In this document: positions 25,664 through 33,525 of the stretch, piece by piece
Layout of the letters: every line of letters starts with the position of its first letter
Position numbering within the stretch: position 1 is the stretch's first letter
DNA from: JACVRW01 sp034664125
GTDB taxonomy: Bacteria; Actinomycetota; Thermoleophilia; Solirubrobacterales; Thermoleophilaceae
Direction of reading: 5' to 3'
Assembly (NCBI GenBank): GCA_034664125.1
Contig: JAXDIG010000033.1
Location: forward strand, 1 to 64,000
DNA length: 64,000 nt
The notes under the pieces: generated by a model
The model's database searches: none
Told to the model about the DNA's origin: nothing
What the model saw: the letters and a program-made list of their open reading frames with translations, nothing else
Translations under genes and position numbers: made by a program

Positions 25664-25687
25664 TGGAGGGGGACACTATCCGGGGGG

Positions 25688-26761
25688 CTATAGCCAGCCG
25701 CGCTCGGTGGCGATCAGGACCGCCTGCGCCCTGTCCACGGCGCCGAGCTTCGCGTACGTGTTGTGCAGGTGCGTGCGCACCGTGCTCGTCGACAGCTCGA
25801 GCTCGTGGGCGATCTGCTTGTAGACCTTGCCCTCCGCGAGCCGCTTCAGCACCTCGACCTCACGGGCCGAGAGCGGGCACGGGTCGACGTGGCGCTTGGC
25901 CTGGCCGTTGCCGTTCGGAAGCTCATACATGACCTCGCGCAGCTGCGCGGTGGTCAGGTCGCACGCGTGTGCGGCCTGCAGCAGCTCCTTGGGGTTGACC
26001 GGCTGCGCGTGCCCGTAGTGGGCGAGCATGTCGGCCAGCCGGACCAGCGCGGGCTCGCCCTCGGCGTCGTCGGCGTGGTGACGCTCGATCGCCATCGCGA
26101 GCCGGTTGGGAAGCGCCCAGCGCCGGGCGAGCACGCCGCCCACCAGCGCGTGGTCCACGCCCAGCTCGAGGCGCTCCTTGTGCAGGCGCTGCTCCGGAGT
26201 GCGGGCGTTGCCGTGGATCTGCGAGGGATAGCCGGGGTAGGCATGGCTCAGCACGAGCTTGCCGATGTCGTGCAGCAGCGCCGAGCAGAGCAGCTCGTCG
26301 CGATCCTCGTACTCGAGCTCGCGGGCGAGCCGGTCCGCTGCGGCCTGGGTGGCCACGGCGTGCAGGCGGAAGCGCTCGGGCATCAGGTCCCAGCCCGGGG
26401 TGCGCTCGAAGAAGTCGAAGGTGGTGGCCCGGGCGGCGAGCGTCTCGACGCCCTCCGGCGAGAGGATCTCGATCGCCTCGGGGATCCCGGCGACCTTGCC
26501 CTTCTTGCGCGGCGAGTTGCGGTTGGCGATGCGCAGGACCGTGATCACCAGCGCCACGTCGGACTCGACCGCCGCAACCACCTCGCCCACGGACGTGCGG
26601 TCCTCACGGACGACGCGCAGCACCCTGTCGCGGGACTCCGCGAGGGCGGGGAAGGCCTCCAGTGCATCGAAGGCGGCGGTCAGGCGACGGCCGTGGCCTT
26701 CGCTGTTCGGCGAAACCACCGGCTGCGAGCCGGCGGCTGTGGTGGTGGCGGCAGCTGGCAT
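25688..26761 (-). CDS. HDOD-domain protein fused to a LuxR-type DNA-binding domain
   Basis: Regulator of about 357 aa. Residues ~25-240 form an HDOD domain: VESDVALVITVLRIANRN, CSALLHDIGKLVLSH with an intact HD pair, and RRWALPNRLAMAIERHH. The last ~65 residues form a LuxR/GerE helix-turn-helix (PLSAREVEVLKRLAEGKVYK, TVRTHLHNTYAKLGAVDRAQ). HDOD proteins usually scaffold signalling and seldom carry a DNA-binding domain, so this is a one-protein sensor-regulator. The ATG at 26759-26761 has GTGGGA upstream; a GTG at 26771-26773 is an alternative start. Downstream of gltX on the same strand. Confidence 0.85.
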   Translation of the reverse strand: MPAAATTTAAGSQPVVSPNSEGHGRRLTAAFDALEAFPALAESRDRVLRVVREDRTSVGEVVAAVESDVALVITVLRIANRNSPRKKGKVAGIPEAIEILSPEGVETLAARATTFDFFERTPGWDLMPERFRLHAVATQAAADRLARELEYEDRDELLCSALLHDIGKLVLSHAYPGYPSQIHGNARTPEQRLHKERLELGVDHALVGGVLARRWALPNRLAMAIERHHADDAEGEPALVRLADMLAHYGHAQPVNPKELLQAAHACDLTTAQLREVMYELPNGNGQAKRHVDPCPLSAREVEVLKRLAEGKVYKQIAHELELSTSTVRTHLHNTYAKLGAVDRAQAVLIATERGWL

Positions 26762-26814
26762 GTGCGGTCCCACTGGCTATCGGCAGGGCGCGACAAACGC
26801 TTGAGAGCCGCCGA

Positions 26815-28074
26815 TCAGCTGGCGGAGGCTTTTTCCAGCGCAGAATCGATGCGCGCGAGCGTCTCGTCGCGCCCCAGCGCGGCCACCGACTCGAAGATGC
26901 CGGGCGAGACGGTGGTGCCGGCGATCGCCACGCGCACCGGCTGGAAGACGTCCTTTGGTTTGGCGTCAAAGCGCTCGACCACGCCGCGCAGCGCCCGCTC
27001 GACCGTCTCCACGTCGAACGGCTCGGCCTGCTCCAGCGCCTCCCGCGCGGCGCGCAGCCGCTCCGGAGCACCGTCGCGCATCACCTTGCTCCAGGCCTGC
27101 TCGTCGAAGTCCCGGCGCTCGACCAGGAACCCGGCCAGCGGCCAGAAGTCGGCGAGCGTCTGCATCTTGTCCTGGCTGATCTCGACGGCCTCGGTGGGCA
27201 GCTCGCGGCCGGTCAGCTGCTCGAGCCGGCCCTTCAGCTCCTCGACGGGCAGCTCGCGCAGGTAGCGCCCGTTCATCCAGCGCAGCTTCTGCTCGTCGAA
27301 CACCGCCGGGTTCTTCGACACTCGCGACAGGTCGAAGCGCTCGATCAGCTCGTCGGTGGTGAAGAAGGTGGTCGACTCGTCGTAGCCCCACCCCAGCAGG
27401 GCGATGTAGTTGCGCACGGCCTCGGGCAGGTAGCCGGAGTCGCGCAGCTCCTGGACCGAGGCGGCGCCGTGGCGCTTGGAGAGCTTCTTGCCGTCGGGGC
27501 CGTGCAGCAGCGGGAGGTGCGCGTAGGCCGGCGGCTCCTCGCCGAGCGCGCGCAGGATCATCACCTGGCGCGGCGTGTTGGAGATCTGGTCCTCGCCGCG
27601 GACGACCTGCGTGATGCCCATGTCGCGGTCGTCCACAGCCGCAGCCAGGTTGTAGAGGGCGCTGCCGTCCGAGCGGCGAATCACGAAGTCCTGGATCGCC
27701 TGATTGGGCGTGGCGATCTCGCCGCGGATCTGGTCGTGGATCACCGTCTCGCCCTCGTCGGGCACGCGCAGGCGCACCGCGCCATCGTCCTCGTAGGCGT
27801 GCCCGGCCGAGAGCAGCTGCTCGATCGCGGCGGTGTGCGCCGGCGCCCGCTCCGCCTGCGAGATCGGCCCCTCGTCCCAGTCGAGCTCGAGCCAGCGCAG
27901 CGCGTCGAGGATCTGCTCCACGTTCTCCGGCGTGGATCGCTCGCGGTCGGTGTCCTCGATGCGCAGCACGAACTCGCCGCCCTGACCGCGCGCGAGAAGC
28001 CAGTTGTACAGTGCCGTCCTCGCGCCGCCGATGTGCAGCACGCCCGTGGGTGACGGTGCGAAGCGAACTCTCAT
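26815..28074 (-). CDS. gltX: Glutamyl-tRNA synthetase, shortened form
   Basis: Charges tRNA(Glu), and tRNA(Gln) if GatCAB corrects it. The 419 aa protein has the HIGH-type FAPSPTGVLHIGGARTALYN, the KMSKS-type KKLSKRHGAASV and a GluRS-like anticodon-binding C-terminus. The family is usually 465-490 aa. Here GHAYEDDGAVRLRVPDEGE skips the ~40-50 residue segment that normally follows GHAY with a CYC/zinc-binding subdomain. ATG at 28072-28074 follows TAGCAT (28084-28089) by 9 bases. Only 9 bases separate it from the divergent nfo gene. Confidence 0.94.
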   Translation of the reverse strand: MRVRFAPSPTGVLHIGGARTALYNWLLARGQGGEFVLRIEDTDRERSTPENVEQILDALRWLELDWDEGPISQAERAPAHTAAIEQLLSAGHAYEDDGAVRLRVPDEGETVIHDQIRGEIATPNQAIQDFVIRRSDGSALYNLAAAVDDRDMGITQVVRGEDQISNTPRQVMILRALGEEPPAYAHLPLLHGPDGKKLSKRHGAASVQELRDSGYLPEAVRNYIALLGWGYDESTTFFTTDELIERFDLSRVSKNPAVFDEQKLRWMNGRYLRELPVEELKGRLEQLTGRELPTEAVEISQDKMQTLADFWPLAGFLVERRDFDEQAWSKVMRDGAPERLRAAREALEQAEPFDVETVERALRGVVERFDAKPKDVFQPVRVAIAGTTVSPGIFESVAALGRDETLARIDSALEKASAS

Positions 28075-28083
28075 TCCCCTTCG

Positions 28084-28089
28084 ATGCTA
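28084..28089 (-). promoter_or_regulatory. gltX -10 hexamer overlying the nfo start codon
   Basis: TAGCAT on the minus strand is read from ATGCTA on the plus strand, which is the start codon and second codon of nfo. The gltX promoter therefore sits inside the nfo coding region. Confidence 0.5.
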
Positions 28090-28953
28090 ATCGGCGCCCA
28101 CGTCTCGACGGCCGGCGGCCTCGTGCAGGCGCACGAGCGGGGCGTCGAGCGCGGGTGCGACGCGATCCAGGTCTTCAACCAGTCGCCGCGCATGTGGCGC
28201 CCCACCCGCTGGAAGCCTGACGACGTCGCGCGGTTCCTCGAGCTGATCGAGGGCGGGCCGATCAAGTCGGCCACGATCCACGCCGTCTACCTGATCAACC
28301 CGGCCACCAAGGACCGCGACATGCGCCGCAAGTCGGCAGACTCGCTGATCCACGCCCTGCGCATGGGCGACGAGATCGGGGCCGACGGCGTCGTGCTCCA
28401 CCCCGGCTCCACCCTCGGCGAGCCCCACGCCGAGGCGCTGCCGCGGGCGGGTGACATGGTGCGCCACGCGCTCTCCGAGTCGGACTCGTGCCGCCTGCTG
28501 CTGGAGAACACCGCCGGGGCGGGCAACACGCTGGGGCGCTCCTTCGAGGAGCTGCGCGAGCTGATCGACCTGGCGGGCGGCGACAAGCGCATCGGCGTCT
28601 GCCTCGACTCCTGCCACATGCTCGCCAGCGGCTTCGACATCCGCAGCGCGGACAAGCTCGGCGCTGTGATCGACGACTGCGTGAAGATCGTCGGCCTGCG
28701 CCGGCTGCGCTGCCTGCACATGAACGACTCGCAAACGCCGCTCGGCTCGAACCGCGACCGCCACGCACCGCCCGGCGGCGGCGAGCTGGGCCCGCGCGGC
28801 TGCGCCGCCTTCCTATCGGAGCCGCGCTTCGAGAAGCTGCCGGTCCTGTTCGAGGGCCCGGGCGTGGAGGGCAAGGCGCCGGCGAAAGTGGACGTCGACG
28901 AGATGCGCAAGCTGCGCGCCAACGGGCTGCGGGCGCGCAAGCGGCGCGGCTAG
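28084..28953 (+). CDS. nfo: Endonuclease IV (AP endonuclease)
   Basis: Zinc-dependent enzyme cutting DNA 5' to abasic sites in base-excision repair. The 289 aa protein begins with the canonical MLIGAHVSTAGGL and has zinc-ligand motifs of the TIM barrel: ATIHAVYLIN, GVVLHPGS, LLLENTAGAGN, VCLDSCHMLASG, CLHMNDSQTPLGSN followed by RDRH, and PVLFEGPG. Length is normal. No Shine-Dalgarno site or clear TANNNT precedes the ATG, and the promoter must lie within or beside the divergent gltX start. Confidence 0.95.
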   Translation: MLIGAHVSTAGGLVQAHERGVERGCDAIQVFNQSPRMWRPTRWKPDDVARFLELIEGGPIKSATIHAVYLINPATKDRDMRRKSADSLIHALRMGDEIGADGVVLHPGSTLGEPHAEALPRAGDMVRHALSESDSCRLLLENTAGAGNTLGRSFEELRELIDLAGGDKRIGVCLDSCHMLASGFDIRSADKLGAVIDDCVKIVGLRRLRCLHMNDSQTPLGSNRDRHAPPGGGELGPRGCAAFLSEPRFEKLPVLFEGPGVEGKAPAKVDVDEMRKLRANGLRARKRRG

Positions 28954-28971
28954 CCGGCCGGCGCGACGGGC

Positions 28972-29370
28972 CTACAGCTCGTCGCGCAGGTCGAACGCTT
29001 CGTCGAAGTCGTCGAGCTCCGGCTTGCGGAAGAAACGCGGGTTCACGCAGTCGAAGGCTTCGGTGTAGCCGTCGTAGGCGCGCTCGACGGTCGCCCGGCA
29101 CTGGGGCAGCGGCATCCCGGTCATCTTCACGCCGCCGAAACCGTGGCGGGTGCGTTCGGCCTGCTCGAACAGCTCCACGTCGATCTCGCCGCGGAAGACC
29201 TTGTTCATGCAGCCCATGAAGCGGCGCCCGGTGTCCTCGTCGTCGTACAGGTAGAGGAACTGGCAGCCCGACGCGATGCAGCCGGACGGGTGAACGACGC
29301 GGTCGCAGAACGAGCAGCACTGGCGGCACTCATGCAGCTCTGTGGACGTTCTGGCGGGAATAGGCGCCAC
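28972..29370 (-). CDS. Cysteine-rich hypothetical protein
   Basis: Unrecognised 132 aa protein. The N-terminal third carries a dense Cys cluster: CRQCCSFCDRVVHPSGC, then GCQFLY and FMGCMNKVF, with two more Cys at PQCR and FDCV (nine in all). The spacing suggests a bound zinc or iron-sulfur cluster. The C-terminal part is acidic (ELDDFDEAFDLRDEL). No membrane segment or signal peptide. The GTG start lies 6 bases after TACACT (29377-29382), so transcription is probably independent of dnaE. Function unknown. Confidence 0.75.
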   Translation of the reverse strand: MAPIPARTSTELHECRQCCSFCDRVVHPSGCIASGCQFLYLYDDEDTGRRFMGCMNKVFRGEIDVELFEQAERTRHGFGGVKMTGMPLPQCRATVERAYDGYTEAFDCVNPRFFRKPELDDFDEAFDLRDEL

Positions 29371-29397
29371 TCGGAAAGTGTAGTAGCGCGCTGGCGC

Positions 29398-32300
29398 TCA
29401 GGCGACTACGCGCGCCGCGCCGTGCAGCGCCGAGAGCTCTGACTGGCAGGCAGTCGAGCCGGAAACCTTGAACTCGGGGCCCAGGACCAGCCGCCGCGGC
29501 CCCACGGCGAGCAGCAGCTCCTGCTCGCCCGGGTGGTGGCCGACGACCTCCTTCAGCTCCTCCAGGAAGGTGTCCGGCACGCCCGGCGAGACGTGCAGGC
29601 AGACGCGGCGGACGATGGCCTCGGTCACGGCCGCCTCCGTCGCGCGCAGGACCTCCTCCTCGCTGGGGTCGAACGGCTCGACCTCCTGCGCGACCAGCTT
29701 GGTCTCGCCCGCCTCCTTGTGGTCGACGCGCCCGCGCACGATCACGAGCTTGTCGACGTCGACCTTGTCGGCGTTCGCGGCATAGGCGGAGTTGAACACC
29801 AGCAGCTCGACCTGGCCCTCGAGGTCGTCGAGCGTGGCGAACATCATCGGGTCGCCCTTCTTGGTGCGGATGCGCTTGCACTCGGCGATCATGCCGCCGA
29901 CCGTCACCCACTCGCCGTCCTTCTTGCCCGCCAGGTCGGCCAGCGAGCAGTCCACCTTCGCCCGCAGCGCGTGGCGCACCTCCTTGAGCGGGTGGCTCGA
30001 GAGGAACAGCCCGAGCGTCTCCTTCTCCCAGCCGTTCAGCTGCTTGCGGTCGTCGGGCAGCGCCGGGATCGGCAGGTCGTGGTGGGCCACGGCCTCCTCG
30101 CTGCCGCCGTCGAGGTCGAAGAAGGAGCTCTGGCCGCTGAGGGCGTCCTGCTGGGACTGGCCGCCCGCCGCCTGTGCCTGGGGCAGCACCTGCACCACGC
30201 CGGTGCGCGTGCCGGGCAGCGAGTCGAAGGCGCCGCACTTGACCAGCGAGTCGCTCGCCTTCTTGTTGACCGCCTGGCAGTCGACGCGCCGGCAGAAGTC
30301 CCAGATCGACGTGAACGGGCCGTCCTCCTCGCGGGCTCGGATGATCGCCTCGACGGCCAGGTAGCCCAGCCCCTTGACCGCATCGAGCCCGAAGCGGATG
30401 TTGCCCTCGACGACCTTGAAGTCGTGCCCCGACTGGTTCACGTCGGGCGGCAGGACCTCGATGCCCATGTCCTCGCACTGGGCCACGAAGAACGGCACCT
30501 TGTCCTTGGTCGACATCACCGAGGAGATCAGCGCCGCCATGTACTCGGCCGGGTAGTTGGCCTTGAGCCACGCGGTGCGGTAGGAGATCAGGCCGTAGCA
30601 CGCGGCGTGGCTGCGGTTGAACGAGTAGTCGGCCGCGTTCTCGTTGACGCCCCACAGCTCCGCGATCACGGGCTCCGACGTGCCGCTGGCGCGCGCGCCC
30701 TCGAAGAAGCGGTCCTTGAGCGCCGCCATGCGGTCGCGCTGCTTCTTGCCGATCGCCTTGCGCAAATCGTCCGCCTCGGGGCCGGAGAAGCCGGCGATCC
30801 CCTTGGCGATCTGCATCGACTGCTCCTGGTAGAGGATCACCCCGCGCGACGACTCCGTGATCGGGCGCAGGCGCTCGTCGGTGTAGGTGATCGCCTCCGG
30901 GTTGCGCTTGTTGCGCGCGTAGGTGTCGATGAACCGCATCGCGCCCGGGCGGTAGAGCGCGCCGAGTGCCACGATGTCGTTGAAGTCGGTCGGCCGGACC
31001 TTCTTGAGGGCGTCGCGCATGCCGTCGGACTCGAACTGGAAGACGCCGATCGACTCGCCGCGGGCGAGCATCTCGTAGGTCTTGAGGTCGTCGAGCGGAA
31101 GCGTGGTCATGTCCGGACGATCGCCGGTCGACTGCTCGATGATGTCCAGCGCGGCCTCGATCACGTCGAGGTTGCGCAGCCCGAGGAAGTCCATCTTGAG
31201 CAGGCCGATCTCCTCGATCGGCTTCATCGGGTACTGCGTGACGGTGCGGTAGGCCCGTTCGCCGTCACCGGCCGAGGCGCCCTTATCCTCCGCCAGCTGG
31301 AGCGGCACGATGTCGGTCAGGGGCCGGTCCGCGATCACGACGGCGGCGGCGTGGATCGACGAGTTGCGCACGATCCCCTCGAGCCCCTTGGCGACCTCGA
31401 TGATCTGGCGCGCCTCGGGCTCGGAGTCGTAGACGCGGCGCAGGTCGGCTTCCTCGGTGAGGTACTGGTCGAACGACTTGGAGCGGCCCATGATCGGCTC
31501 CGGGATCAGCTTGGCGATGCGGTCGCCGGCGCCGTAGTCGAGGCCGAGCACGCGTGCGGCGTCGCGCGTGGCCGCACGCGGGTACATGCGGCCGAACGTG
31601 ATGATCTGCGCGACCGACTCGCGGCCGTACTTGTCGGCCACGTACTGGATCACGCGGTCGCGGCCCTTCACCGAGAAGTCGATGTCGATGTCCGGCATCG
31701 AGATGCGCTCGGCGTTGAGGAAGCGCTCGAACAGCAGCTCGTACTCGATCGGATCGACGTCGGTGATCTGCAGGGCGTACGAGACGATCGAGCCGGCCGC
31801 CGACCCGCGCCCGGGGCCGACCGCGATCCCGCTGTCCTTGGCGAACTTGACGAAGTCCCAGACGATCAGGAAATACGCCGAGAAGCCCATCTTCTCGATC
31901 ACGCCCAGCTCCAGCTCCAGCCGCTCGACCGCCTCGGCCGGCGGAGGGTCGCCGTAGCGCCGGCGCAGACCCTCGTGGGCGAGGCGGCGCAGGTAGGCCT
32001 CCTCGGGCTCGCCCGCGGGAGTGGCGAAGCGCGGGATCAGCATCTTGCCGAGCTCCATCTCCATCTCGCAGCGCTCGGCGATCTCGAGCGTGGTGGCGAC
32101 CGACTCGGGCCACTCGGCGAACGCGGCCGCCATCTCGTCGGAGTCCTTGAGGTAGAACTCATTCGTGTCGAAGGAGAGCTTCGGCGCGGCGAGGGTGCTC
32201 TTGGTCTGCACGCACAAGAGGGCCTTGTGGTTGTCGAAGTCGTCGCGGCCCAGGTAGTGGACATCGCCCGTGGCCACGAGCGGCCGCCCGAGCTCGCGAG

Positions 32301-32880
32301 CGATGCGGACGATGCCCTCGTTCGCCTTGTCCTGCGCGGGCACGCCGTTCTTTTGGACCTCGAAGTAGACGTCCTCGGGCCCGAATATCTCCATGAGGGC
32401 GTCCACGTGGGCGCGCGCCTCGGTGCTCACGTCGTCGACGAGGCGACGGCAGAAGCGGGACTGCAGGCAGCCGGTGAGGGCGATCACGCCGTCCGAGTAG
32501 CGCTCCAGCAGCGGCAGGTCGACGTTCGCCTTGCCGCGCTTGTAGCCCTCGAGATAGCCGGCCGAGCTGAGCTTGACGAGGTTGCGGAAGCCCTCGTCGC
32601 TGGCGGCCAGCAGCGTGAGGTGGTTGCGCTCGTAGCGCATGTCCTCGGTCTTGCAGTCGTCCACGAAGTAGGCCTCGAGGCCGACGATCGGCTTGATCCC
32701 GTGGCGCTTGCAGGCCTGGTAGTGCTCGACGGCGCCGTTCATGACGCCGTGGTCGGTCAGCCCCAGAGCGGGCTGCCCGAAGGCGGCCGCACGCTCGGCA
32801 AGCGCATCGATGCGGCAGGCCCCGTCGAGGACGGAGTACTCCGAGTGGACGTGGAGATGGGCGAACGACGCGGACGGCAC
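29398..32880 (-). CDS. dnaE: DNA polymerase III alpha subunit
   Basis: Main replicative polymerase. The 1160 aa DnaE1-type protein starts with the PHP domain (FAHLHVHSEYSVLDGACR, LGLTDHGVMNGAVEHY). The palm has the catalytic triad region MPDIDIDFSVKGRDRV and GPGRGSAAGSIVSYAL, the fingers include the YSFNRSHAACYGLISYRTAW segment in two parts, and an OB fold (WVTVGGMIAECKRIRTKKGD) precedes a short C-terminal domain. The PHP metal residues look intact, so proofreading by PHP is possible. GTG lies 8 bases after TATATT (32889-32894), the most AT-rich promoter in the window. Confidence 0.97.
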   Translation of the reverse strand: MPSASFAHLHVHSEYSVLDGACRIDALAERAAAFGQPALGLTDHGVMNGAVEHYQACKRHGIKPIVGLEAYFVDDCKTEDMRYERNHLTLLAASDEGFRNLVKLSSAGYLEGYKRGKANVDLPLLERYSDGVIALTGCLQSRFCRRLVDDVSTEARAHVDALMEIFGPEDVYFEVQKNGVPAQDKANEGIVRIARELGRPLVATGDVHYLGRDDFDNHKALLCVQTKSTLAAPKLSFDTNEFYLKDSDEMAAAFAEWPESVATTLEIAERCEMEMELGKMLIPRFATPAGEPEEAYLRRLAHEGLRRRYGDPPPAEAVERLELELGVIEKMGFSAYFLIVWDFVKFAKDSGIAVGPGRGSAAGSIVSYALQITDVDPIEYELLFERFLNAERISMPDIDIDFSVKGRDRVIQYVADKYGRESVAQIITFGRMYPRAATRDAARVLGLDYGAGDRIAKLIPEPIMGRSKSFDQYLTEEADLRRVYDSEPEARQIIEVAKGLEGIVRNSSIHAAAVVIADRPLTDIVPLQLAEDKGASAGDGERAYRTVTQYPMKPIEEIGLLKMDFLGLRNLDVIEAALDIIEQSTGDRPDMTTLPLDDLKTYEMLARGESIGVFQFESDGMRDALKKVRPTDFNDIVALGALYRPGAMRFIDTYARNKRNPEAITYTDERLRPITESSRGVILYQEQSMQIAKGIAGFSGPEADDLRKAIGKKQRDRMAALKDRFFEGARASGTSEPVIAELWGVNENAADYSFNRSHAACYGLISYRTAWLKANYPAEYMAALISSVMSTKDKVPFFVAQCEDMGIEVLPPDVNQSGHDFKVVEGNIRFGLDAVKGLGYLAVEAIIRAREEDGPFTSIWDFCRRVDCQAVNKKASDSLVKCGAFDSLPGTRTGVVQVLPQAQAAGGQSQQDALSGQSSFFDLDGGSEEAVAHHDLPIPALPDDRKQLNGWEKETLGLFLSSHPLKEVRHALRAKVDCSLADLAGKKDGEWVTVGGMIAECKRIRTKKGDPMMFATLDDLEGQVELLVFNSAYAANADKVDVDKLVIVRGRVDHKEAGETKLVAQEVEPFDPSEEEVLRATEAAVTEAIVRRVCLHVSPGVPDTFLEELKEVVGHHPGEQELLLAVGPRRLVLGPEFKVSGSTACQSELSALHGAARVVA

Positions 32881-32888
32881 CGGCCTGG

Positions 32889-32894
32889 AATATA
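32889..32894 (-). promoter_or_regulatory. dnaE -10 hexamer TATATT, leaderless start
   Basis: TATATT on the minus strand ends 8 bases before the dnaE GTG. It is close to the consensus -10 and the only one here with four A/T in the core. No ribosome-binding site fits in between. Confidence 0.6.
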
Positions 32895-32991
32895 GGTTCG
32901 CGATCGGACCGGTCCCGGGCGGCGCGACCGGGCCCTCCCCGCTATCTGCGGGTTGTTCGGCGGGCGATCACATGGGACCGCTCGCAGCGGT

Positions 32992-32997
32992 TAGGGT
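32992..32997 (+). promoter_or_regulatory. -10 hexamer TAGGGT for the 95 aa gene
   Basis: TAGGGT lies 44 bases upstream of the ATG at 33042. A transcript starting ~7 bases later would have a leader of about 37 bases containing GGAGG, 8 bases before the ATG. Confidence 0.4.
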
Positions 32998-33041
32998 CGG
33001 CTGGCACTTTCGTTTCCGCCCCGCAGACCGGAGGTAGTGCC

Positions 33042-33329
33042 ATGGCCGTAGGCGTAGTGCTCGACTTCGACGGTGCGACCCTGGATCAGTACGACCAGGT
33101 GATCGAGCGGATGGGCTTCTCACCTGGCGGGCCCGGAGCACCCGGTGGGCTGTTCCACTGGGTCACCGGAACCGGCAACGGCATTCGCGTCACCGACGTC
33201 TGGAACTCGCGCGAGCAGTTCGAGCAGTTCGCCGAGGAGCAGATCGGCCCGATCACAGCTGCCGTCGGCATCCAGGGCCCGCCCCAGGTGACCTTCTACG
33301 AGGTGCACAACTACCTGACGGCCGGATAG
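33042..33329 (+). CDS. Small alpha/beta-barrel protein, possibly monooxygenase-like
   Basis: Protein of 95 aa: MAVGVVLDFDGATLDQYDQV, a Gly/Pro loop (GFSPGGPGAPGG), GIRVTDVWNSREQFEQFAEE, and the final strand VTFYEVHNYL. This order of strand, helix, strand with WxSxExFxxF resembles dimeric alpha/beta-barrel proteins (ABM/EthD-like). No catalytic residue can be named. GGAGG 8 bases upstream supports the start. Stands alone between dnaE and the 56 aa gene. Confidence 0.78.
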   Translation: MAVGVVLDFDGATLDQYDQVIERMGFSPGGPGAPGGLFHWVTGTGNGIRVTDVWNSREQFEQFAEEQIGPITAAVGIQGPPQVTFYEVHNYLTAG

Positions 33330-33354
33330 CCGCCACCACAGCGGCTTGGACGGC

Positions 33355-33525
33355 CTACTCGTCCCCGCCGCTCGCCTTGGCGATCGCCAGCCCGCCGATC
33401 AGTACAAGGAGCACCGTCGCGGCCGCTCCCAGCTTGACCTTGTTGCGCGCCATCTTGCGCTTCGCGACCCGCGTGGCGATCTGCCATACGGCCCAGCCCA
33501 GCACGGTGTAGCCCCTGGAGCTCAT
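33355..33525 (-). CDS. 56-residue membrane protein coupled to argG
   Basis: Short gene read directly: ATG at 33523-33525, TAG at 33355-33357, 56 codons. It starts MSSRGYTVLGWAVWQIATRV, has a basic stretch (AKRKMARNKVK) and one membrane helix (GAAATVLLVLIGGLAIA), and ends SGGDE. The ATG overlaps the argG TGA by 4 bases (ATGA), and AAGGA directly precedes it, so it is cotranslated with argG. A single-span protein with a cytoplasmic basic loop; function unknown. Confidence 0.7.
   Translation of the reverse strand: MSSRGYTVLGWAVWQIATRVAKRKMARNKVKLGAAATVLLVLIGGLAIAKASGGDE

Noticed and set aside
29533..32895. 1120-codon + strand frame opposite dnaE
   Set aside because: Composition is dominated by Asp, His, Val, Arg and Leu with no domain, and it mirrors dnaE codon structure. 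It is a shadow of dnaE.
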